From the NCBI GenBank assembly GCA_017408825.1, contig JAFQTX010000040.1, positions 1-62,179 on the forward strand: DNA of 62,179 nucleotides, given 5' to 3'. Below the pieces are notes generated by a model. That model ran no database searches. It was not told the origin of the DNA and worked only from the letters and a program-made list of their open reading frames with translations. The position numbers and the translations under genes were made by a program. Source of the DNA: Alistipes sp. (GTDB lineage: Bacteria; Bacteroidota; Bacteroidia; Bacteroidales; Rikenellaceae). This document shows positions 1 to 7,673 of the stretch, in pieces; position 1 is the first letter of the stretch; every line of letters starts with the position of its first letter.

Positions 1-459
1 ATCAACGGTAATAGTTGAGAATGGAATATCCTTGCCTGCAAATGCTTCTATACCCAACAGCATAGAGTGATAGCCATTGCGAGTACTATACTGCTCGTTA
101 CGCTCGGCATCGGCAATCTTGGCTCTGACAGCTGCATTGACAGTAACCGTTGCACATCGTCCCAAACGAATACTGAGCAAGTCAAAACCAAACTCTCCTC
201 GTTCGGCAAGGGATTCCACTTGGCTCTTGATGATAGAAAAACTATTCTCCACACTTGAACGAATCTCCGATAATCTGCGGCTCTTGCTCTCGGCAAGGTT
301 CGCCCAATCCTCCTTGGAGAGTTCCTGCCCCGTAGAGTAGTATTTCTGCTTGCGGTTGTAGATGACCTGTATCTTGACAGGAAACAGACCGCTTTTCTTG
401 GCTCGACGGGCATCCAGCACCGAGAGTACCAAGATACCGTCCTTTGAATACTTGAACAT
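1..459 (-). CDS. Tyrosine-type site-specific recombinase, N-terminal part only
   Basis: The frame is open from an ATG at 457-459 to base 1 (153 codons) with no stop, so the gene continues to the left of the window. It starts MFKYSKDGILVLSVLDARR and continues with a basic, beta-rich stretch (KIQVIYNRKQKYYSTGQEL) and then helical sequence. That is the layout of the arm-binding and SAM-like N-terminal domains of Bacteroidetes integrases. The catalytic R-H-R-Y domain is outside the window, so it cannot be checked. These enzymes integrate or invert DNA elements. A good promoter lies upstream (524-556), and an inverted repeat lies between that promoter and the start. The integrase assignment is by recognised N-terminal pattern only. 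Confidence 0.75.
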   Translation of the reverse strand, partial: MFKYSKDGILVLSVLDARRAKKSGLFPVKIQVIYNRKQKYYSTGQELSKEDWANLAESKSRRLSEIRSSVENSFSIIKSQVESLAERGEFGFDLLSIRLGRCATVTVNAAVRAKIADAERNEQYSTRNGYHSMLLGIEAFAGKDIPFSTITVD

Positions 460-490
460 AATCTGCCGTTATTTAGGTTATTTACTTCTG

Positions 491-525
491 TGTATGCAAA
501 TCCTTGCACATACTATTTGCATACA
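491..525. repeat. Perfect 10-bp inverted repeat between integrase promoter and start codon
   Basis: TGTATGCAAA (491-500) and TTTGCATACA (516-525) are exact reverse complements separated by 15 bp. The right arm abuts the -7 box of the integrase promoter, so the repeat lies in the 5' leader or start region of that gene. It could be an autoregulatory operator or a recombinase arm site. A second inverted pair, TTTGCCAA (572-579) and TTGGCAAA (611-618), lies further upstream. Apart from these repeats and the promoters, I see no gene between 460 and 772. Confidence 0.6.
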
Positions 526-556
526 AAAGTAGATATTATCAGCAAATTCTGCAAAA
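524..556 (-). promoter_or_regulatory. Promoter for the integrase fragment
   Basis: On the minus strand there is TACTTTTG (524-531), matching the Bacteroidetes -7 consensus TAnnTTTG. It is preceded after exactly 19 bp by TTTTGC (551-556) as the -33 element. Confidence 0.65.
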
Positions 557-714
557 CACAAGAAAAGAAAATTTGCCAAAATACACTTAAACACAATGTT
601 TTGCATATAATTGGCAAACCTTAGAAAACAGGTAAAAATGCCCTATAATTTACTTTGAGTAAATGAGCATTTTGAGGGCGAGCATAACGACAAAATACAC
701 TTTTTATTCAGCCT

Positions 715-747
715 CTAAAAGAAAAGGCTACCCATATGGGCAGCCTA
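715..747 (-). terminator. Rho-independent terminator of rpmH
   Basis: AGGCT (725-729) pairs with AGCCT (742-746) around CCCATATGGG (731-740), giving one almost continuous stem with a single G-U pair in the minus-strand RNA. The stem is followed on the minus strand by a T-rich stretch (fwd AAAA 722-725 and AAAAG 717-721). It lies 27 bp after the rpmH stop. Confidence 0.75.
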
Positions 748-772
748 ACTCTCATGCGTCGTCGGCAGACGA

Positions 773-934
773 TTAGTTGTACTTGAATGTAGCCTCGTCT
801 GATACGGTAAGCTTCTTACGACCCTTAGCACGACGTGCAGCCAATACCTTGCGGCCATTAGCAGTAGCCATTCTCTGACGGAAACCATGCTTGTTGATTC
901 TCTTACGACGAGAAGGCTGGTAAGTTCTTTTCAT
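773..934 (-). CDS. rpmH: 50S ribosomal protein L34
   Basis: This encodes a 53-residue, very basic protein beginning [22 protein letters not shown] and ending in [13 protein letters not shown]. It is the full-length L34 pattern, with the family signature KRTxQPSxRKRxxKHGFxxRM. L34 is a small protein of the large ribosomal subunit. An ATG two codons upstream (938-940, adding MA) is in frame; the MKRT start is chosen because it is the universal L34 N-terminus. The gene has its own promoter (1008-1038) and its own terminator. The rnpA/dnaA neighbourhood usual in many bacteria is absent here. Confidence 0.97.
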   Translation of the reverse strand: MKRTYQPSRRKRINKHGFRQRMATANGRKVLAARRAKGRKKLTVSDEATFKYN

Positions 935-1007
935 TGCCATAGTTGTATCTGTTTTTTATTGTTTTTGTTCCGTAATTTTCCTCCAATAACGCTTCTTTTG
1001 CGAGGTG

Positions 1008-1038
1008 CAAAGGTACAATGATTTTTTTGAATTGCAAA
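1008..1038 (-). promoter_or_regulatory. rpmH promoter
   Basis: Minus strand: TACCTTTG (1008-1015) as the -7 box, 19 bp, then TTTGC (1034-1038) as the -33 element. This matches the Bacteroidetes housekeeping promoter and gives a leader of about 65 nt. Confidence 0.8.
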
Positions 1039-1083
1039 CAATTCGGCAAATAATTTTCGTTTTTCTCTCTATAAATCGCAAAA

Positions 1084-1644
1084 TCAATCGTCGAAAAGGT
1101 TGATCTCGCCACGCTCAACCTTGCCATACATAGCTGCTAACGAGCCTATTGCGGGCGAGATGACAGCAAGCGTATCGCTGATGACACTCTCGCCACCACC
1201 CTTGATGCGGTAGAGCAGCGTGGCATACAACGCCCTGAAGCATAGCTCCGTATCGCTAATATCACCCAACTCACTGTCGTCGAGGAGCATACGCAGGCGT
1301 GGTAGCTCCGCAGAGAGGGGCGCATATGTGGCTCGATAGTGCTCGCCAACGGGGAGTTTCATAAGCTGGAGATGGAGGTTGTGCATATCGGCGATAAGGT
1401 GCAACGTATGGTCTATATGGCCCTTGGCCTCCTTGCCCTCCTTGCGTAGCAGCTCAACAATCTGCATATACCAATTAAAGATGTTCTCCTTCTGCTGCTC
1501 GTCGAGACCCTCGACCTTGGCCACGAGCGTACTATAAATCGCCTCGGGGCTAAACTGCAAGGCACGAAGCAGGTCCTCTACCTGCCAGATGTAGAGGATA
1601 TACTCGGCGATATTCTCCTTGCGCTTTTGTAGTGCTATTAGCAT
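1084..1644 (-). CDS. DUF4924 family protein
   Basis: This 186-residue, all-helical, soluble-looking protein has no signal peptide. It starts MLIALQKRKENIAEYILYIWQVEDLLRAL and matches the Bacteroidetes DUF4924 family, whose function is unknown. It is rich in acidic residues and leucine, suggesting a helical bundle. It is the last gene of the cdd-rluA-dtd-nuclease run, 12 bp after the nuclease lipoprotein gene. The assignment is by recognised N-terminal pattern; no function is inferred. Confidence 0.8.
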   Translation of the reverse strand: MLIALQKRKENIAEYILYIWQVEDLLRALQFSPEAIYSTLVAKVEGLDEQQKENIFNWYMQIVELLRKEGKEAKGHIDHTLHLIADMHNLHLQLMKLPVGEHYRATYAPLSAELPRLRMLLDDSELGDISDTELCFRALYATLLYRIKGGGESVISDTLAVISPAIGSLAAMYGKVERGEINLFDD

Positions 1645-1656
1645 AATATATGTGGT

Positions 1657-2958
1657 TTATAGCCAATCGTTTGCGTTAAACGTACTCTTAGGAGCATTTG
1701 GCACATTCTCGAAATACTTGAAGCCAGTAAGACGCTCAAGCTCCTCGATAGAGATGATATCCTTGGCCTGTGGCTTGTGCCCCTTATCCTGCTCGTGGCA
1801 GATGACAAAGGCAGCACACTGAAGCTCCGAGGCAGAGCACTCCTTCACGCTCTTGCCCGATGAGCCACTCTTGGTGCGCAACAGAGCGTAGTAGAACATC
1901 GTAGGACGTGACACATCCGAGCGGCCACCAAACGAGATCTTCTGTGGCGAGCCGGTATTGCCATACTTATCGGTGTATTTATCGAAGTAACAGCCAATTA
2001 CGGTGTACAGCGTATCACGACACACAAGGCCGTCGATATGATCCTCAAGGTTGTTCCACGCACCACCGCCAGTATTGAACGTATCGGAATACTGAGGTGC
2101 AATGTTCGAGAAGTAGAATACCTGCCTATTAGTCTCCGTAGATGATGTTCGCTCTGCCGAGCCAAGCATATGGCCCTTATTACAGCCACCACCTGTCGAC
2201 TTACTATCATACTGAATGTTTGATGGTATCTGAGGGTCTTTGCCATAGGCATCAGTGCGGTTTGCTGAGCCACTATACATAGAGTGACGAGGTGCTGCTA
2301 CCCACACAGGGCAGTGATGCTCCGACGAGAAACATACGGTGTAGTTACGCGCACGGCCATTGCGCTGGGCATTCTGCTCCGAGCCACCGCAGAGGTGGTG
2401 AGCATAGTAGTAGGTAGAGTTATTGTCGTCACGACCATCGCTGTTTGCGTCAAACTCTAAAGGTAACTCAAACCATCCCGAACGATAGGTCTTTCCTCCC
2501 GTTGGGTCGGGAGTTGGCTCTGGTTCAGGATCAGGCTCTGGTTCAGGCTCTGGTTCAGGCTCTGGTTCGGGCTCTGGCTCGGGCTCTGGTTCGGGCTCTG
2601 GCTCTGGTTCGGGCTCTTCGCCCTCAGCGAGAGTTTTGAACTTTCCTCCCTCGATATTCCACACGTCGCCCACGGCATAGATCATCACACGATACTCGTA
2701 CGACGTGTTTGGCCTAAGACCCTCGATATCAACCGAGAAGACTCGACCTCGCTCAGCAGCATAAAACTCATCGCCGAGCATAAATCCCACACGTTCGACC
2801 TTGCTAAAGTCTGAGGCATTGATCGTGGCCTCGAGTCTAACAGTTGTCGTAGTGATATTCGTAGCCTCGCTATCGACAACCTTACAGGTAAAAGCCACCT
2901 CTTTCTCACACGCTACGCCGAAAAGCACTACGGCGATAATAGCAATCAATCTCTTCAT
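1657..2958 (-). CDS. DNA/RNA non-specific endonuclease, lipoprotein with long Glu-Pro linker
   Basis: Starting at ATG 2956-2958, the protein has a lipoprotein signal [17 protein letters not shown] with lipobox GVAC. A fibronectin-like domain follows (about residues 22-110), then a linker of about 40 residues made almost only of Glu-Pro dipeptides, then an ENDO_NonSpec nuclease domain (about residues 155-430). The nuclease shows a [13 protein letters not shown] motif, a variant of the DRGH active site with the catalytic His at about residue 261, and [12 protein letters not shown] supplying the metal-binding Asn. A longer frame starting at 2985 exists, but the signal peptide fixes the shorter start. 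The TAATG overlap with dtd suggests translational coupling. It probably acts at the cell surface or in the periplasm, degrading nucleic acid. Confidence 0.88.
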   Translation of the reverse strand: MKRLIAIIAVVLFGVACEKEVAFTCKVVDSEATNITTTTVRLEATINASDFSKVERVGFMLGDEFYAAERGRVFSVDIEGLRPNTSYEYRVMIYAVGDVWNIEGGKFKTLAEGEEPEPEPEPEPEPEPEPEPEPEPEPEPEPDPEPEPTPDPTGGKTYRSGWFELPLEFDANSDGRDDNNSTYYYAHHLCGGSEQNAQRNGRARNYTVCFSSEHHCPVWVAAPRHSMYSGSANRTDAYGKDPQIPSNIQYDSKSTGGGCNKGHMLGSAERTSSTETNRQVFYFSNIAPQYSDTFNTGGGAWNNLEDHIDGLVCRDTLYTVIGCYFDKYTDKYGNTGSPQKISFGGRSDVSRPTMFYYALLRTKSGSSGKSVKECSASELQCAAFVICHEQDKGHKPQAKDIISIEELERLTGFKYFENVPNAPKSTFNANDWL

Positions 2959-3410
2959 TATTCTCTGTTTTTTGAATCTATCCATATTGTCACAGGACCA
3001 TCGTTCGTAAGCTCAATCTGCATATCTGCACCAAAGCTTCCTGTGGCCACCTTACGACCTAAGAGTCGCTCTACCTCGGCGACAAACTCCTCATACAGAG
3101 GTCGTGACACCGCCTCGGGAGCAGCCTTGATCCACGATGGGCGATTACCCTTCTTGGTCATGGCGTGGAGCGTAAATTGGCTTACTATCATCACCTCGCC
3201 GCCAATATCCTGCACCGAGCGATTCATCACCCCCGCCTCATCATCAAAGATACGTAGCTGCACAAGTTTCTTGGCTAACCACTCTATATCCTCACGCTCC
3301 TCGTCGCAGCCTACGCCAACGAGCACAACAAGGCCCTGAGCAATGGAGCTAAACACCTCGCCATCAATACGACAACGCCCCTGAGTAACCCTCTGAATAA
3401 GAACTCTCAT
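2958..3410 (-). CDS. dtd: D-aminoacyl-tRNA deacylase
   Basis: This 150-residue protein matches DTD over its whole length. [10 protein letters not shown] opens the chain, the active-site strand [17 protein letters not shown] is present, and the [11 protein letters not shown] motif near the C-terminus carries the Gly-cisPro selectivity element of the family. The enzyme hydrolyses D-amino acids (and Gly mischarged on tRNA-Ala) from tRNAs. Its TAA overlaps the ATG of the downstream nuclease gene (TAATG), and the rluA-type gene ends 19 bp upstream. It is a middle gene of the cdd operon. Confidence 0.95.
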   Translation of the reverse strand: MRVLIQRVTQGRCRIDGEVFSSIAQGLVVLVGVGCDEEREDIEWLAKKLVQLRIFDDEAGVMNRSVQDIGGEVMIVSQFTLHAMTKKGNRPSWIKAAPEAVSRPLYEEFVAEVERLLGRKVATGSFGADMQIELTNDGPVTIWIDSKNRE

Positions 3411-3429
3411 TACTAATCTCCAATCTATG

Positions 3430-4122
3430 TTAGTTGTTGGCCTCCTCGAAGAATGCCCATAGGCTATCGCCCTTAGGCACTGGTGCTGTCACCGAAATGG
3501 GCTTGCCGCCTACAGGGTGGGCAAACTCTACACGGCGTGAGTGTAGCGATATGCCACCATCCTTGTTAGAGCGCTTAGCACCATACTTCAAGTCGCCCTT
3601 TATGGGGCAACCTATGGCCGAGAGCTGTGCACGTATCTGGTGGTGACGACCCGTCTTAAGATCCACCTCGACGAGTGTATAGTTTGTCGAGGCTCCGAGC
3701 ACATTATAGCTCAACAGAGCCTCCTTACCATCGCTCTTGGGACGTAGATGGGCGTGTGAACGGTTGGTCTTTGCGTTGCGCACAATCCAGTGGCGTAGCT
3801 CTCCCGACTCCTCTGCGGGGCGGTTTTCGGTTATTGCCCAGTAGCTCTTATGTATCTCGCCACGACGGATCATCTCGTTGAGACGTGCTAAGGCCTTCGA
3901 GGTCTTGGCAAATATCACCGCACCACTTACGGGACGGTCGATGCGGTGTACCACGCCGAGAAACACAGCCCCTGGCTTATGGTCACGAATCTTTATCATC
4001 GCCTTGATCTGATCCTCGATAGCCTCAGTGCCATCGGGATCGCTCTGCACAAGGTCACCAGCATGCTTATTCACCACAAGCAGGTGGTTATCCTCGTAAA
4101 GGATATCATTGATTGTAAACAT
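3430..4122 (-). CDS. RluA-family 23S rRNA/tRNA pseudouridine synthase
   Basis: The catalytic motif HRIDRPVSG, with the nucleophilic Asp, sits in GVVHRIDRPVSGAVIFAKT. It is followed by the conserved KTGRHHQIRAQL segment and GDLKYGAKR. There is no S4 domain at the N-terminus, so this resembles the short RluA/RluC-like class. The start at 4120-4122 (MFTINDILYEDNHLLVVNK) is preferred over the longer in-frame ATG at 4191, because it begins where the family begins and lies one base after the cdd stop (TAAGATG). Which RNA it modifies cannot be told from the sequence. Confidence 0.92.
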   Translation of the reverse strand: MFTINDILYEDNHLLVVNKHAGDLVQSDPDGTEAIEDQIKAMIKIRDHKPGAVFLGVVHRIDRPVSGAVIFAKTSKALARLNEMIRRGEIHKSYWAITENRPAEESGELRHWIVRNAKTNRSHAHLRPKSDGKEALLSYNVLGASTNYTLVEVDLKTGRHHQIRAQLSAIGCPIKGDLKYGAKRSNKDGGISLHSRRVEFAHPVGGKPISVTAPVPKGDSLWAFFEEANN

Positions 4123-4123
4123 C

Positions 4124-4579
4124 TTACAGCTTAAAAGTGAAAGGTAGTAGTTTCTCGGCGCTATCCACGACAGTTGCTCGGCCTGCGCCACTCATAATAA
4201 CTCGTATGGGGCTACCCTGACGGCGCTCCACATCGACAATCACCTGACGGCACTGGCCGCAAGGATAACACTCTCGCTCCGAGGGGTTTGAGGCTATCGC
4301 TAACGCCTCTATAGGGTCGTGTGCATAGTTCGACTCGATGAAGAAGAGCAGCGAGCGCTCGGCACACAGGCCTGCGGGATATACCTCACTCTCGAAGTTT
4401 GAGGCGTGGAATGTACGACCGCTGTGAAGGCGCACCGCAGCTCCTACCGAGAAGTGTGAATATGGGGCGTGAGCCCTCTCTGTTGCAGACTCCGCCTCGC
4501 TCACCAATACCTGATCTACGACCTCGAGGTCGGCAATGTTGTCGTAGTGCTCATAGTTTAGTTCCAATGTTCGTTTCAT
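4124..4579 (-). CDS. cdd: Cytidine deaminase
   Basis: The zinc-binding and proton-shuttle motif AGLCAERSLLFF (CAE) and the second zinc motif PCGQCRQV are both present. APYSHFSVGAA is the usual substrate-binding strand. The enzyme converts cytidine and deoxycytidine to uridine and deoxyuridine in pyrimidine salvage. An in-frame ATG at 4630 coincides with the predicted transcription start, so the start at 4577-4579 (MKRTLELNYEHYDN) is used, giving 151 residues. This is the first gene of the operon, transcribed from the promoter at 4635-4665. Confidence 0.95.
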   Translation of the reverse strand: MKRTLELNYEHYDNIADLEVVDQVLVSEAESATERAHAPYSHFSVGAAVRLHSGRTFHASNFESEVYPAGLCAERSLLFFIESNYAHDPIEALAIASNPSERECYPCGQCRQVIVDVERRQGSPIRVIMSGAGRATVVDSAEKLLPFTFKL

Positions 4580-4634
4580 AGCATCAACGATTTTGGTTAT
4601 GGTGGCCACAAAAAATGGCACACCTTGCAATTTA

Positions 4635-4665
4635 CAAAGGTACGAATTATTTCCGATAATGCAAA
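4635..4665 (-). promoter_or_regulatory. cdd operon promoter
   Basis: Minus strand: TACCTTTG (4635-4642) as the -7 box, exactly 19 bp, then TTTTG (4662-4665) as the -33 element. The predicted transcription start near 4628 rules out the longer cdd start at 4630. Confidence 0.8.
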
Positions 4666-4720
4666 AAACGTACAGGAAAATGGGGTATTACTTTCCAAGA
4701 GGTCATTATATGGTCAAATA

Positions 4721-4985
<265 letters not shown>

Positions 4986-5020
4986 TTATAATGGAGCAGA
5001 TTTAGCCTATCGCAAAAAAC

Positions 5021-5062
5021 ACCACCGCAGGATAGTACTTTGCGTGTACAGCCTGCGGTGGT
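5021..5062 (-). terminator. sdaA terminator hairpin with conserved-loop sequence (hairpin A)
   Basis: ACCACCGCAGG (5021-5031) pairs perfectly with CCTGCGGTGGT (5052-5062). The loop contains TACTTTGCGT flanked by GTAC on both sides. On the minus strand the stem is followed by a T-run (fwd AAAAAAC 5014-5020). It lies 32 bp after the sdaA stop. The loop matches those of the hairpins at 12641, 12769 and 40478. Confidence 0.8.
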
Positions 5063-5093
5063 TTGCTTGTGGGGTGGGCCAAAAGTCCCTTTA

Positions 5094-6290
5094 TCACAAG
5101 AAATCCTTGGCGAGTCCGCCCTCGCCAGTCTCCTTATAGATGGATGGTAGGTCGTGGCCTGTCTGCTTCATCACGGCAACAACACGGTCGAAGGATACAC
5201 GGTGGTGACCATCGGTATACATCGAGTATAGGTTGGCATCGAGAGCACGTGCCGCAGCATAGGCATTACGCTCGATACAGGGGATTTGCACAAGACCACA
5301 TATAGGATCACAAGTCATACCAAGGTGATGCTCGAGACCCATCTCTGCAGCATACTCGATCTGTGCCGGCGTGCCACCAAAGAGCTGATTAGCAGCAGCT
5401 GCCGCCATAGCACAGGCAACGCCCACCTCACCCTGACAGCCCACCTCAGCACCCGATATTGAGGCGTTATGCTTGACGATATTGCCTATAAGTCCTGCCG
5501 TAGCCAGTGCACGACAGATGCGGGCCTCGGAGAACTCACGGGTCTTCCACAGATGATACAGCACTGCGGGCATAACACCCGACGAGCCACATGTTGGCGC
5601 TGTGACAATACGACCACCACAGGCATTCTCCTCACTTACGGCAAGAGCATATGAGAAGATCAAGCCTCGAGACTTTAGGCTCTGGCTATAACCCGATGCA
5701 CGCACATTATAGCGCATAGCACGACGGGCAAGATTGAGCGGACCAGGGATTACACCATCGGTCTCGATACCTCGCTCTACGGCCTCACGCATAACACGCC
5801 ACACCTTAGCAAGAAATATCCATATCTCCTTACCCTCATACATCTCGACATACTCCCAGAAGGTACGACCATTATCACGGCACCATATAAGTATATCGGT
5901 AAGATTTGTATCGGGATATATATCGGCACTCTCGACAGGCGCACTATTCTCCTCGGCCAAAGCGCCACCGCCCACGCTATATACCGTCCAATCGTCTACC
6001 ACACGGCCATCCTCAAGCGCCTCGAAACGCATACCGTTGGGGTGGAAAGGGAGGAACACTGATGGCTCCCAGATAAGCTCCACCTCGCCGTGAGGCTTCA
6101 GCGTGTCAAAAATAGCCACATCGGTCAAGTGGCCCTTGCCCGTAGCAGCAAGGCTGCCATAGAGCGTGACACGAAACGATTTACAGTCGAGATTACGGCG
6201 CTGAAACATCTCGGCAGCACGTCGTGGCGCCATAGTATGACTACTCGATGGGCCTGTGCCTATGCGATACAACTCTTTAATACTCTTCAT
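5094..6290 (-). CDS. sdaA: L-serine ammonia-lyase, iron-sulfur type, single chain
   Basis: This 398-residue protein begins [22 protein letters not shown], the serine-binding N-terminal motif of the beta domain. The alpha domain carries the substrate and cluster motifs [15 protein letters not shown] and [16 protein letters not shown], whose cysteines hold the 4Fe-4S cluster. The enzyme deaminates L-serine to pyruvate and ammonia. The start at 6288-6290 is preferred to an ATG 11 codons upstream because the family begins at MKSI and the -7 box lies at 6321-6328. It is transcribed divergently from hemW. Confidence 0.95.
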   Translation of the reverse strand: MKSIKELYRIGTGPSSSHTMAPRRAAEMFQRRNLDCKSFRVTLYGSLAATGKGHLTDVAIFDTLKPHGEVELIWEPSVFLPFHPNGMRFEALEDGRVVDDWTVYSVGGGALAEENSAPVESADIYPDTNLTDILIWCRDNGRTFWEYVEMYEGKEIWIFLAKVWRVMREAVERGIETDGVIPGPLNLARRAMRYNVRASGYSQSLKSRGLIFSYALAVSEENACGGRIVTAPTCGSSGVMPAVLYHLWKTREFSEARICRALATAGLIGNIVKHNASISGAEVGCQGEVGVACAMAAAAANQLFGGTPAQIEYAAEMGLEHHLGMTCDPICGLVQIPCIERNAYAAARALDANLYSMYTDGHHRVSFDRVVAVMKQTGHDLPSIYKETGEGGLAKDFL

Positions 6291-6320
6291 AATCCACTTC
6301 ATTAAGAAATTATACCAACG

Positions 6321-6377
6321 CAAAGGTACAAAAAATAGGTTTTATGGAGGTATTTCCCAGTAAAAATATTACCTTTG
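6321..6377. promoter_or_regulatory. Divergent promoters of sdaA (-) and hemW (+)
   Basis: TACCTTTG occurs on the minus strand at 6321-6328 for sdaA and on the plus strand at 6370-6377 for hemW, each at the right distance from its gene. The -33 elements are poor for both, so only the -7 boxes are clear. Confidence 0.55.
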
Positions 6378-6400
6378 GCGTTGAAATTTTAGCATTACCA

Positions 6401-7513
6401 ATGGCCATGCTCTATCTACATATCCCCTTCTGCAAGCAGATATGCTCCTACTGCGACTTCTATCGTGTGGGCGCTGTGGAGCTGCTACCCGCCGTTGTGG
6501 AGCAAATGCACACCGAAATGGAGCATAGAGCATCATATCTGAGCGAACGAAGACTCTCGTCAATATACTTTGGCGGTGGAACTCCATCTTTACTGCACCC
6601 CTCCGACATTGAAGCACTCATAAATCGTGCCCGTGAGCTCTTCGACTGCAGCGCTGTTGGCGAGATTACCATCGAGGCCAACCCCGACGACCTCAGCGAT
6701 GAGTATATCAAAGCGCTACACAAGACAAGCGTCAATCGTGTAAGCCTCGGTATACAATCATTTGATGATGAGGTACTTCGCTTTATGAATCGCCGACATA
6801 CGGGCACAGAGGCTGAGATTGTCGTAGAGAGGCTTCGCAAGGCGGGTATTGACAATATCTCTATAGATATAATATTTGGTGTTGGAGGCTTTGAGCAGGA
6901 CCACCTCGGCGAGTCGCTACGCCGCGCCATAGCTCTCGACGTGGAGCACATATCGGCCTATCACCTTACGGTTGAGGAGCGCACACGCCTCGGCATCATG
7001 GTGCGTAAGGGCGAGTATAAGCCCATCCCCGAGGAGCGCTCCGAAGAGGAGTTTTTGCGTGTGCACAAAGCTCTTACACTGGCAGGATATGACCATTACG
7101 AGGTATCAAACTTTGCCAAGCGTGGTCGCCGTGCCGAGCATAACTCGGCATACTGGCGAGGTGTGGAGTATCTTGGCATAGGTGCAGGGGCACACTCCTT
7201 CTCGGGTGACAACCGCACGTGGTGCACCTCGACAGCTAAGGAGTATGCCGAGGGGGTATTTAAGTATGATGGCGAGAAGTTGAGTACCACCGACCATCTC
7301 AACGAGTATGTGATGACAGGGCTGCGCACAAGCCAAGGTATCGACCTAAGCTATATCGCTGCACGCTTTGGAATATCAGAGCGTGAACACATCGAGCACT
7401 CGGCACACTGCTGGCTTGAGAGCGGATGTCTACAACTAATTAACAACCAGCTATTCATCCCCGCCGAACACTTTCTTGTTTCGGATGCGGTAATTGAATC
7501 ACTTTTTGTCTAA
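6401..7513 (+). CDS. hemW: Radical SAM heme chaperone HemW
   Basis: The protein begins MAMLYLHIPFCKQICSYCDFY, containing the CxxxCxxC 4Fe-4S/SAM motif with the HemW-type extra aromatic residues. The SAM-binding FGGGTPSLL, the IEANPDDLS and GIQSFDDEVLRFMNRRH strands and the C-terminal HemN-type domain follow. HemW delivers heme to target proteins and is often mislabelled as oxygen-independent coproporphyrinogen oxidase. The upstream in-frame start at 6344 lies over the promoter, so the ATG at 6401 is used (6407 is a further option). Confidence 0.93.
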   Translation: MAMLYLHIPFCKQICSYCDFYRVGAVELLPAVVEQMHTEMEHRASYLSERRLSSIYFGGGTPSLLHPSDIEALINRARELFDCSAVGEITIEANPDDLSDEYIKALHKTSVNRVSLGIQSFDDEVLRFMNRRHTGTEAEIVVERLRKAGIDNISIDIIFGVGGFEQDHLGESLRRAIALDVEHISAYHLTVEERTRLGIMVRKGEYKPIPEERSEEEFLRVHKALTLAGYDHYEVSNFAKRGRRAEHNSAYWRGVEYLGIGAGAHSFSGDNRTWCTSTAKEYAEGVFKYDGEKLSTTDHLNEYVMTGLRTSQGIDLSYIAARFGISEREHIEHSAHCWLESGCLQLINNQLFIPAEHFLVSDAVIESLFV

Positions 7514-7516
7514 ATG

Positions 7517-7579
7517 TTTGGATATTTGAAAAAAATATCCTAACTTTACTATCCAAATTATAACCCTTTATATCCAAAT
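7517..7579 (+). promoter_or_regulatory. Promoter and repeated TATCCAAA sites upstream of the glycogen operon
   Basis: TTTG (7517-7520), 20 bp, TAACTTTA (7541-7548) forms a near-consensus promoter. GGATATTT-GAAAA-AAATATCC (7520-7540) is a perfect inverted repeat filling the spacer. TATCCAAA occurs at 7550-7557 and 7572-7579, and its reverse complement TTTGGATA at 7517-7524. Three copies of one 8-mer around a promoter suggest operator sites. Confidence 0.6.
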
Positions 7580-7673
7580 TGACGACATAAGGAGCTATAT
7601 GTCTATGTATCAGCTCATTGTGTTGCGATATGTCGTATTAGAAGAGATAGATACTAACAAATACAGATTAACT

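Noticed and set aside
48-509. 153-residue minus-strand frame at the left edge
   Set aside because: Out of frame with the integrase N-terminus in the same region; composition is Arg/Ser-rich like a shadow, whereas the overlapping frame from 459 shows integrase motifs.
773-1083. rpmH as a marker of oriC
   Set aside because: No dnaA, rnpA or DnaA-box cluster was seen nearby; rpmH is a solitary gene here.
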